A stretch of DNA of 64,000 nt from NCBI RefSeq assembly GCF_014697125.1, contig NZ_JACJRG010000004.1, positions 62,001 to 126,000 on the forward strand, in the 5' to 3' direction. This document shows positions 16,797 to 24,519 of this stretch, in pieces (position 1 is the first letter of the stretch; every line of letters starts with the position of its first letter). A program made the position numbers and the translations under genes. Below the pieces are notes generated by a model. That model saw only the letters and a list, made by a program, of their open reading frames with translations, did not search any database and was not told the DNA's origin. This DNA comes from Anabaena minutissima FACHB-250. GTDB lineage: Bacteria; Cyanobacteriota; Cyanobacteriia; Cyanobacteriales; Nostocaceae.

Positions 16797-18476
16797 TTAG
16801 AAAGGTGGTAATTCTTGGAGAATGGTAAACCTAATATGATTAATCGCCAAATCACCTATAGGTATATCTTCCTTGGTTAGCCTCTTCCCTTGACTGCTTA
16901 ATGTCTCAAAAGAGATACCTTTACCAATTTCAATGTGATACCAACATAAGCCCATAAAAAAGCGCGTGGGATAAGGGCCATTATTTCCCAAGTCATCAGG
17001 ATTAGATTCCATTGGCAACCAGCCAATACCCGGTATATAGAACTCTAACCACACATGATTAAAATCTGGTTGTAGGGGAACTCCTTGATGTTCACTATGG
17101 GGGGGGCATTTATATCTACCGACGGTACGGCAAGGGATGCCATTCAAACGACACAATGCTAGTAATACACCCACATACTCACCACAAGAACCTACACCCC
17201 TTTCTAAAACGATATCAGGCGTATCAATGTAGGGTTTGATACCATAGGATAATTCATCGTAAACGTAGTTGCGGATGCTGTACATTTTCCGCAGCAAATT
17301 TGTTTCTGAACCAATAGCATCACGGGCAGAACGCCGGACGATGGGGGTGTCCATGGCTAAATCATCATTATCCACCAGATAGCGAGTTTGCAGTTCTGGG
17401 GATACTTCGGGAATATCTTCCACATCTTTAGGTGTGATGCGATACTTAATCCCTCGCACTTCTACTTGTGCTTTCCAGCCAAATATGTGGCGTTCCCCAG
17501 GGGCGAGAGAATCGAATTTAAATACAGCTACCCGTTGTCCATCAATGATTTCTTCTGTAAAGGGGATACCGATGGGTTCGATGTGTTTCAGCTTTTGGCG
17601 TTCGGTTTCTGAGGGGAGGGCAATACGCCATTCCACATCAGGTATATACACCTCTTCTAACGGGGCAATTTCCTCAGCATAGGACATTTCAATCAGATAG
17701 CCATTAGAGAGGGCGTATTTTTTATCTGGGTCGTGGTGATAATACAGGGGGTGAATAAAAGTGCGATCGCGGTATGTTAATTCATGATTAGGATCAGCAT
17801 TAGGATTATCGCGAATGTAAGGCTCTTCCGAAGCATAGGCGACAAAAATGCTTTCCTTGGCCGTTTGAGTGTCTAGGTGTACTGCTATGCCTGTAGGCGA
17901 ATCAAAGGGAGTTAAGACGCTAAATCTGACTTCCCCAGTTGCCCGATCCATAGAGTAGACTGTTTGTTCCGTGCGATCGCAAATCCACAGGGTTTCTCTA
18001 TTGACTGTTAAATTCTCGACCCCAACCCCAGGAGTATAGAATCTAGTAATTTCTTTGCGACTATCACGGTCATAAATCAAGATATAGCCGAGTTTTTGGC
18101 AACTAATATAGACTGTGGAATCCCAAACAGCAACACCATCGGCAGTATAGGGCAAAGTAGCAAAATGCTCTAAAGCCAAAGACGGGAGTTTGGATACATA
18201 AACACTGTTACCACGAGTTACCCACAGCGTATCTTCCCAGATAGCTAAACCTGTCACCTCACTAAATTCTTCCGTTTGGTGAGGGTTGAGAATTCTACTG
18301 TTATCGGTAATAGGGTCAATTTCTAATAAATGCCCCTTAATCGTATCAATCGCAATTAGTCTATCTTTAAGAAACGCAATACCACATAATGTGGCAGCAG
18401 TCAATGGTCGAATTGTTCTTTGCCCAAACATTTGGCTAGCTGTCAAACTAGTGGGTGCAAAACTCATATTAAGCAT
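16797..18476 (-). CDS. Beta-propeller plus transglutaminase-like protein
   Basis: About 559 residues. The frame opens at TTG 18485; ATG 18476 or 18467 is the better start. Residues about 20-230 are an NHL/SMP-30-like beta-propeller (repeats such as LTGLAIWEDTLWVTRG and ADGVAVWDSTVYIS). Residues about 385-510 form a transglutaminase-like domain with the triad Cys (GSCGEY, about 428), His (FNHVWLEF, about 472) and Asp (ESNPDD, about 493). Family members are peptidases or amide-forming enzymes. There is no signal peptide, so it seems cytoplasmic. The pairing of a propeller with a papain-like core is unusual; substrate unknown. Confidence 0.75.
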   Translation of the reverse strand: MLNMSFAPTSLTASQMFGQRTIRPLTAATLCGIAFLKDRLIAIDTIKGHLLEIDPITDNSRILNPHQTEEFSEVTGLAIWEDTLWVTRGNSVYVSKLPSLALEHFATLPYTADGVAVWDSTVYISCQKLGYILIYDRDSRKEITRFYTPGVGVENLTVNRETLWICDRTEQTVYSMDRATGEVRFSVLTPFDSPTGIAVHLDTQTAKESIFVAYASEEPYIRDNPNADPNHELTYRDRTFIHPLYYHHDPDKKYALSNGYLIEMSYAEEIAPLEEVYIPDVEWRIALPSETERQKLKHIEPIGIPFTEEIIDGQRVAVFKFDSLAPGERHIFGWKAQVEVRGIKYRITPKDVEDIPEVSPELQTRYLVDNDDLAMDTPIVRRSARDAIGSETNLLRKMYSIRNYVYDELSYGIKPYIDTPDIVLERGVGSCGEYVGVLLALCRLNGIPCRTVGRYKCPPHSEHQGVPLQPDFNHVWLEFYIPGIGWLPMESNPDDLGNNGPYPTRFFMGLCWYHIEIGKGISFETLSSQGKRLTKEDIPIGDLAINHIRFTILQELPPF

Positions 18477-18824
18477 ATTTATCAACGGTTTAGCACACCT
18501 AGAATTAATTGTGGCATATCTTTAACTGGAATTGGGGATTGGGAAATGAAAACTGGGGATTGGGTCAAAGAAAGTTAATTCCTGTCACCTGTCACCTTCC
18601 CTTCATCGTTTAGGTCGGTCATAATTATGGGTTAAAATGTTCTCTAAAAAACTCTTGCCTAGGGAATAATACATATGTTGCTCACAAAAAAATTAATGCT
18701 TGCTGAGAATCCAATATCATACTTATACAGCTTGGCAATAGTTGTAATGTAACTTTAGTGGATGGTTTTCCTGCCATCACTAAATTATGATCGAATTCTG
18801 TAACCATTTCCTGTGACTTACACA
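18477..18824. other. Intergenic region upstream of the Ca2+ ATPase gene
   Basis: This 348-base gap separates divergent genes. It carries G-rich STRR remnants (GGGGATTGGG) at about 18532-18565, and a hairpin at 18754-18784 (TTTAGTGGATGG with CCATCACTAAA, one bulged G, loop TTTTCCTG) about 40 bases before the ATPase ATG. The hairpin could be regulatory but I cannot match it to a known riboswitch. Confidence 0.45.
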
Positions 18825-21719
18825 ATGTCTGGTAATTCTTTGCCTGTTCGCCCAGTGTCTCCGTCAGGAGAAGGTGTCGCCATTTGGCATAGTTTGGAAG
18901 TTGATAAAGCACTAGACCTGCTGGATAGTCATCCAGACAGTGGCTTAACAACCGAAGAAATTGAACAGAGGTTGCAAAAATATGGCCCCAACGAACTAGA
19001 AGAACACGGAGGCCGCAACGCCTGGGAAATTTTGCTCGATCAGTTCAAGAACATTATGTTGTTGATGCTGATTGCGGTGGCTTTCATTTCTGGGTTTCTA
19101 GATTTTATAGCTTGGCAAACTGATCAGCTCAAGCCTGGAGAAGTGCCATTTAAAGATACGATCGCTATTTTAGCGATTGTGATTCTTAATGGTATTTTGG
19201 GATACGTTCAAGAAAGCCGTGCGGAAAAAGCCCTCGCCGCATTGAAAAAAATGGCTTCTCCCTTAGTGCGAGTCATCCGCAATGGCAAACTGCTGGATGT
19301 CGCAGCCAAGGATGTAGTCCCAGGGGATGTGATGCTGATTGAAGCTGGGGTGCAAATATCCGCCGATGGACGCTTGATTGAACAAGCAAATTTACAGGTG
19401 CGGGAGTCAGCACTGACTGGCGAAGCAGAAGCTGTTAATAAACAAGCAACTATACAACTACCAGAAGAAACATCTTTAGGCGATCGCATTAATTTAGTTT
19501 TTCAAGGTACGGAAGTCGTCCAAGGGCGCGGTAAGGTGCTAGTAACTAATACTGGCATGACTACCGAATTGGGGAAAATTGCTGTGATGTTGCAGTCGGT
19601 GGAGAGTGAACCGACCCCCTTACAGCAACGCATGACCCAGCTAGGCAATGTGCTGGTGACGGGTTCTTTAGTGCTGGTGGCGATTGTTGTGATCGGCGGT
19701 ATTATTCAAGCTAGAGGTTTCAGCAATTTACAAGACTTGTTAGAAGTTTCTTTGAGTATGGCGGTGGCTGTTGTGCCAGAAGGTCTACCAGCCGTGATTA
19801 CCGTGACTTTGGCACTAGGAACTCAACGCATGATCCGCCGCCATGCCTTAATTCGCAAACTGCCGGCGGTGGAAACTTTAGGATCTGTCACTACTATTTG
19901 TTCTGATAAAACCGGGACACTGACTCAGAACAAAATGGTGGTGCAATCAATTTACACCGATCTCACTAACTTTCGAGTCACAGGAGAAGGTTATGCCCCT
20001 GTAGGTGAGTTTTACTTAGATGGTGAATCAGATAATGCCATTGTCCCAGATGAGTATCCTGCCATCTCGGCTTTACTAGTGGCTTGTGCTGTTTGTAATG
20101 ACTCGGTGTTGCAAAAAGAACAAGGGGAATGGGCGATTTTAGGCGACCCCACAGAGGGAGCTTTAGTCACCCTGGCGGGGAAAGTTGGCATTGAAAAAGA
20201 CCAATGGCATAGTAAATTACCCCGTGTGAGTGAATTTCCTTTTACCTCAGAACGCAAGCGCATGAGCGTGATTGCTCAGGTGGAGAATGTAGACACAGGG
20301 GAACAGTCTTTTACAGATGTTGATCCAAAACTTGCCGGGTTGATCAATGGTGAACCTTACATCATGTTTACCAAAGGTTCACCAGAATTAATCTTGGCGC
20401 GTTGCAGTGAGATTTATATAAGTACAAACTCAGCACCACTCAGTGAAGAGCAACGTAGTCAAATTTTGGCTCAAAATGACCAAATGGCGAGCAAGGGTCT
20501 GCGGGTGTTAGGTTTTGCCTACAAACCCCTAGGAGAAGTGCCGCCAGAAGGTTCTGATGAAACCTCAGAGCAGAACTTGGTGTGGTTAGGCTTAGTAGGA
20601 ATGCTAGACGCACCCCGTCCAGAGGTGAGAGCCGCAGTCCAAGAGTGCCGGGAAGCTGGGATTCGTCCAGTGATGATTACTGGCGACCATCAACTAACTG
20701 CACGAGCGATCGCCACGGATTTGGGTATTGCTCAAGAAGGTGACAGAGTTCTCACTGGTCAAGAATTGCAACGCATGAGTGACCAGGAACTGGAAGAGCA
20801 AGTTGACCTAGTAAGCATTTATGCCAGGGTAGCCCCAGAACATAAACTGCGGATTGTGCAAGCACTGCAACGCCGGGGTAGATTTGTCGCCATGACAGGG
20901 GATGGTGTGAACGATGCCCCCGCTTTAAAACAAGCTGATATCGGGATTGCGATGGGTATTACTGGTACTGATGTCAGTAAAGAAGCAAGTGATATGGTGC
21001 TACTGGATGACAACTTTGCTACTATCGTCGCTGCCACCAAGGAAGGTAGGGTAGTTTACACCAACATCCGCCGTTTCATTAAATACATCCTCGGCAGTAA
21101 CATTGGGGAAGTTCTCACGATCGCCGCCGCACCACTTTTAGGGTTGGGTGGTGTTCCACTTACACCTTTACAAATTTTATGGATGAACTTGGTGACAGAC
21201 GGTTTACCTGCTTTAGCCTTAGCCGTAGAACCACCAGAACCAGATGTGATGAAACGTCCACCCTTCAGTCCCCGTGAAAGTATTTTTTCGAGGGGTTTGG
21301 GTTCTTATATGATTCGGATTGGGATTGTTTTTGCCATCATCACAATTATTTTGATGCAGTGGGCATACCATCATGCCAGAGCCTACACAGAGGGAGGACT
21401 TGACCCTGAGCGTTGGAAAACAATGGTATTCACGACTTTATGTCTAGCTCAGATGGGTCATGCTATAGCCATTCGCTCAAATAATCGCCTAACCATAGAG
21501 ATGAATCCCTTCTCTAATCTATTTGTATTAGGGGCTGTAATTGTCACCACGATTTTGCAACTAATGCTGGTTTATGTTCCACCCCTGCGAGCATTCTTTG
21601 GCACTCAATGGCTACCCCCCACAGAGTTGGCGATTTGTTTTGGTTTTAGTGCCTTAATGTTTGTCTGGATTGAAATGGAGAAACTCTTCTTCCGCTTTAT
21701 GGGCAAAAAGACTGTGTAG
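18825..21719 (+). CDS. P-type Ca2+-transporting ATPase (SERCA-like, PacL type)
   Basis: About 964 residues from ATG 18825 (GTG 18813 is an alternative). N-terminal cation ATPase domain, actuator [10 protein letters not shown]4 motif VPEGLPAVI, phosphorylation site DKTGTLT (Asp about 361), hinge [16 protein letters not shown], then six more C-terminal membrane helices. M5 has NIGEVLT with the Glu, and M6 has [12 protein letters not shown] with Asn, Thr and Asp. With the M4 Glu these are the residues of calcium site II in SERCA, so Ca2+ (possibly Mn2+) export from the cytoplasm is the best reading. It acts in the plasma or thylakoid membrane. All catalytic motifs are intact. Confidence 0.9.
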   Translation: MSGNSLPVRPVSPSGEGVAIWHSLEVDKALDLLDSHPDSGLTTEEIEQRLQKYGPNELEEHGGRNAWEILLDQFKNIMLLMLIAVAFISGFLDFIAWQTDQLKPGEVPFKDTIAILAIVILNGILGYVQESRAEKALAALKKMASPLVRVIRNGKLLDVAAKDVVPGDVMLIEAGVQISADGRLIEQANLQVRESALTGEAEAVNKQATIQLPEETSLGDRINLVFQGTEVVQGRGKVLVTNTGMTTELGKIAVMLQSVESEPTPLQQRMTQLGNVLVTGSLVLVAIVVIGGIIQARGFSNLQDLLEVSLSMAVAVVPEGLPAVITVTLALGTQRMIRRHALIRKLPAVETLGSVTTICSDKTGTLTQNKMVVQSIYTDLTNFRVTGEGYAPVGEFYLDGESDNAIVPDEYPAISALLVACAVCNDSVLQKEQGEWAILGDPTEGALVTLAGKVGIEKDQWHSKLPRVSEFPFTSERKRMSVIAQVENVDTGEQSFTDVDPKLAGLINGEPYIMFTKGSPELILARCSEIYISTNSAPLSEEQRSQILAQNDQMASKGLRVLGFAYKPLGEVPPEGSDETSEQNLVWLGLVGMLDAPRPEVRAAVQECREAGIRPVMITGDHQLTARAIATDLGIAQEGDRVLTGQELQRMSDQELEEQVDLVSIYARVAPEHKLRIVQALQRRGRFVAMTGDGVNDAPALKQADIGIAMGITGTDVSKEASDMVLLDDNFATIVAATKEGRVVYTNIRRFIKYILGSNIGEVLTIAAAPLLGLGGVPLTPLQILWMNLVTDGLPALALAVEPPEPDVMKRPPFSPRESIFSRGLGSYMIRIGIVFAIITIILMQWAYHHARAYTEGGLDPERWKTMVFTTLCLAQMGHAIAIRSNNRLTIEMNPFSNLFVLGAVIVTTILQLMLVYVPPLRAFFGTQWLPPTELAICFGFSALMFVWIEMEKLFFRFMGKKTV

Positions 21720-21740
21720 AAGAGGGATAAAAGGGGACAG

Positions 21741-21815
21741 GTGACAAACCAATTCAAAATTCAAAATGAAAGAATTTTTGACTTTTGACTTTTTTTCTGC
21801 CCTATTCCCAATTCC
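21741..21815. repeat. STRR-rich block upstream of recF
   Basis: A block of GACAAACCAATTCAAAATTC followed by TTTTGAC heptamers and a C-rich TTTTCTGCCCT end. Nearly the same block stands at 30685-30755 behind the nucleotidyltransferase gene. A shorter relative is at about 59768-59795. Confidence 0.75.
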
Positions 21816-21820
21816 TGATT

Positions 21821-22942
21821 ATGTACCTAAAAACCCTACACCTCCGGCATTTTCGCAACTACCAAGAACAAGAAGTAGAATTTACTGCTGCTAAAACGAT
21901 TTTGGTAGGTAATAACGCTCAGGGAAAGTCTAATTTGTTGGAAGCAGTGGAGTTATTGGCAACATTGCGATCGCATCGCATGGGACGCGATCGCGATTTC
22001 GTCCAAGAGGGTGAACCAGTAGCTAAAATTAGTGCCACTGTCGAACGACAAAATGGCGTAAGTGACTTAAGTTTAACTTTCCGTCGCAACGGTCGCCGGA
22101 GTGTGGCATTAAATGGGGAAACTTTACGGCGACAAATGGACTTTTTGGGTGTACTCAATGCCGTCCAGTTTTCCAGCTTGGATTTAGAATTAGTCCGTGG
22201 TAGTCCTGAAGTCCGGCGCAATTGGTTAGATACGCTGCTAATTCAGCTAGAGCCAGTCTATGTTCACATTTTGCAGCAATATAACCATGTGTTGCGCCAA
22301 CGTAACGCCCTATTAAAAAAGTTACAAGACTCAGCACCCAGCACTCACAACTCAGAACTCGCCCTTTGGGATGCACAATTAGCCATCACAGGGACAAGGG
22401 TAATTAGAAGACGCGATCGCGCTCTACAAAGACTTGCTCCCCTGGCTGCTGCTTGGCACTCTAGCATTAGTGGCAGTACAGAAGTTTTACAAATTACATA
22501 CGCCCCTAATGTTCCCCTCGCCCAAACCCATCCCGAAGAAGTACAGCAAGCTTTTTTAACCAAAATACAGCAGCGAGCCGTTGCTGAACTACACCGAAAT
22601 ACTACCCTGGTAGGCCCTCATCGTGATGAAGTAGAATTAACAATCAATCAAACTCCGGCTCGTCAATACGGTTCTCAAGGTCAGCAGCGAACACTCGTAC
22701 TAGCATTAAAACTAGCAGAATTGCAACTAATTGAAGAAGTTATCAAAGAGCCACCATTACTTTTACTTGATGATGTTCTAGCTGAACTAGATCCTTCCCG
22801 CCAAAATCAATTGCTTGATGCGATTCAAGACCGCTTTCAAACCTTAATCACCACCACTCACTTGAGTTCTTTTGATTCTCAGTGGTTGAATTCTTCTCAA
22901 GTTATTTGCGTACAAGCAGGGAAAATAAGTAAGTCAGCGTAA
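21821..22942 (+). CDS. recF: DNA replication and repair protein RecF
   Basis: 374 residues from ATG 21821 (MYLKTLHLRHFRNY), the classical RecF N-terminus; the frame's upstream TTG at 21785 is translated repeat DNA. Walker A is GNNAQGKSN (about 30-38), the signature region is QYGSQGQQRTLVLALKLAE, and Walker B is LLLLDDVLAELD. RecF binds ATP and single/double-strand junctions at gaps and, with RecO and RecR, loads RecA. In cyanobacteria recF is often away from dnaA-dnaN, as here, where it follows the ATPase gene by about 100 bases. Confidence 0.95.
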   Translation: MYLKTLHLRHFRNYQEQEVEFTAAKTILVGNNAQGKSNLLEAVELLATLRSHRMGRDRDFVQEGEPVAKISATVERQNGVSDLSLTFRRNGRRSVALNGETLRRQMDFLGVLNAVQFSSLDLELVRGSPEVRRNWLDTLLIQLEPVYVHILQQYNHVLRQRNALLKKLQDSAPSTHNSELALWDAQLAITGTRVIRRRDRALQRLAPLAAAWHSSISGSTEVLQITYAPNVPLAQTHPEEVQQAFLTKIQQRAVAELHRNTTLVGPHRDEVELTINQTPARQYGSQGQQRTLVLALKLAELQLIEEVIKEPPLLLLDDVLAELDPSRQNQLLDAIQDRFQTLITTTHLSSFDSQWLNSSQVICVQAGKISKSA

Positions 22943-23036
22943 ATATTTGCTAATCTTCAGAAATGAAATTTTATTTAATTAACAAATAAAATATTTTTAT
23001 TACTAATAAATATTCCTATTATATAAAAAATTGCAT

Positions 23037-23450
23037 ATGCAAGAACCAAATCTTATGATCAATCAGAGTGAAATTGCATCACTAGGAGCATCGTTACGAA
23101 AAATTGAACAAAAAATCCTCAAACAAAATTCCGAAGAAGGTAAGTTCAAGATTTGGTTTCAAGGAGAAGAACCGTATTTTGATGTTTTCTTTGAATTTGA
23201 ACATGATGAAATATTATGGTTTCAAGTTACATTACGTGGTAAATCACTTTCATGGGATCGAAAAAACCACCAATTACAAACAGGTATGACCAATGAATTA
23301 AGTATTTATGATGCTAGTTTTTATGCAGCTAGTAAGACAATTGAAAATGATATTAGAACAGATAATGAATTTATCTATTTAGTTAAATCAATCCTCGAAA
23401 CAAGGACAGAAGAAGTCGTTTTCGCTAAAGCACTAGAATTATTTAATTAG
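23037..23450 (+). CDS. Hypothetical protein
   Basis: About 137 residues from ATG 23037; a TTG two codons earlier (23031) is less likely. I do not recognise it. The sequence is acidic, with alternating charged helix and aromatic strands (KIWFQGEEPYFDVFFEFE, ILWFQVTLRGKSLSWDR), suggesting a small alpha/beta fold. It has no signal peptide or membrane segment. It follows recF after a very AT-rich gap and has a lower GC content than recF, which fits an accessory gene. An immunity-like protein is one possibility but unsupported. Confidence 0.55.
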   Translation: MQEPNLMINQSEIASLGASLRKIEQKILKQNSEEGKFKIWFQGEEPYFDVFFEFEHDEILWFQVTLRGKSLSWDRKNHQLQTGMTNELSIYDASFYAASKTIENDIRTDNEFIYLVKSILETRTEEVVFAKALELFN

Positions 23451-23485
23451 TGAAAGGAGATAGAGGGACATACTTCCCTATGGGA

Positions 23486-23556
23486 TGCTACGTGTTGGCG
23501 TGCTACACTCAGCGTTCCGTTCGCGTTAGCGTCTCTAAAGAGAAGCAAATGGAGAG
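23486..23556. repeat. Dispersed GCTACGYG/GCGTTAGCG repeat
   Basis: A non-coding stretch with GGGATGCTACGTGTTGGCG, TTCCGTTCGCGTTAGCGTC and an AGAGAC-type end with TCTCTAAAGAGA. It resembles the element at 10823 and at 26801, a dispersed intergenic repeat of this genome type. Confidence 0.55.
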
Positions 23557-23628
23557 AAACTAGAGGAAAACTGCGCTTAGTAAACTAAGGATGGAGGAAA
23601 AAGGCAAATAAGGGAGAAAGAAGCGTAA

Positions 23629-24087
23629 CTAATGACTATTTTCCAATCTTTTGAAAAAGTTCAAAATAGCAAAAGTGATTATACCACCAATCAAACTCAA
23701 CTGCCACAAACCACATCCAGCTGCAATTCCCAAAGCAGCTGATACCCAAATGGCTGCTGCTGATGTTAGTCCGCGAATTTCTACGCGGTTTGATCCTTGA
23801 GAAGATTGGCTGACAATTTCTCCAGCCCCTAGAAATCCTACACCAGTTGCAATGCCTTGAATGACTCGACCAAGAACTTCAGAGATAGTTTCTGATGTAG
23901 TTATTTGCAGAGGTATAAGAGTAAATATAGCTGCACCAAAACTTACCAACATATGAGTTCTTAAACCGGCTGGTTTTTGCTGAATTTCTCGTTCTAAACC
24001 AATAATTGCTCCACTTAGTAAAGCCAGACAAAGTCTGAAAATGATGTTCACCAAATCATGAGGTTCAATGTGGTAAGTGTTTAACAC
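23629..24087 (-). CDS. MgtC/SapB family membrane protein
   Basis: 152 residues with four hydrophobic segments. The family signature LALLSGAIIGLEREIQQKPAGLRTHMLV (in two parts, about residues 17-45) and GAGEIV near 95 and RGLTSAAAIWVSAALG near 105 are all present. MgtC-type proteins sit in the cytoplasmic membrane and are linked to low-Mg2+ survival and control of ATP synthase; the short form without the C-terminal ACT-like domain, as here, is common in environmental bacteria. The start is GTG 24087; no earlier ATG exists. Confidence 0.87.
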   Translation of the reverse strand: MLNTYHIEPHDLVNIIFRLCLALLSGAIIGLEREIQQKPAGLRTHMLVSFGAAIFTLIPLQITTSETISEVLGRVIQGIATGVGFLGAGEIVSQSSQGSNRVEIRGLTSAAAIWVSAALGIAAGCGLWQLSLIGGIITFAILNFFKRLENSH

Positions 24088-24519
24088 TTCTATATCTAAA
24101 ATAAGAGAGACTGTATTCTAGGTTAATTGATGAATTCTTACACTACTTTATGATCACCAAAAAACTTTACTCTATCAGCATAATCTATGAATCAAATCTG
24201 TACACAGAAAAAAAGTTTTCCTTTGAAGAACTCTTGGAGAGTAATATCTGGGCAAAAATTCCATATAAGCACATATAAATATAGAATTAGATTTAATTGG
24301 CAATTCACTAGTAAAGTTTGACAGAAATATCTACTTTGTTGAGAAATTCAAAACAATTCTGCAATAAGCGTTCATACCTCCTGCCTCTGTCCTTTGTATA
24401 TTAGTATATGAAGTTAGCAACATTACTACACTTAATTTATCAGTCCTTCTTCCTGGGAGATATTTAATAGGTTGGATAGCTGTAGCTGTAAACTAACAAA
24501 TGACAATCAAAAAAATTGA
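24088..24519. other. Intergenic region upstream of the PEP-synthase-like gene
   Basis: A 432-base AT-rich gap between divergent genes. I see no ORF or repeat in it. A GTTAGCAACATTAC sequence at about 24413 is one base off the NtcA consensus (GTA-N8-TAC) but is too weak to call. Confidence 0.4.

Noticed and set aside
17388..17682. Plus-strand frames within the transglutaminase-like gene
   Set aside because: They are antisense shadows of a well-supported gene.
21785..21820. Extended RecF start at TTG 21785
   Set aside because: The extra 12 codons are translated repeat DNA also found at 30685; RecF begins at MYLKTL.
24413..24426. NtcA-binding site before the PEP-synthase-like gene
   Set aside because: The first half-site is GTT, not GTA, and no -10 element is suitably placed.
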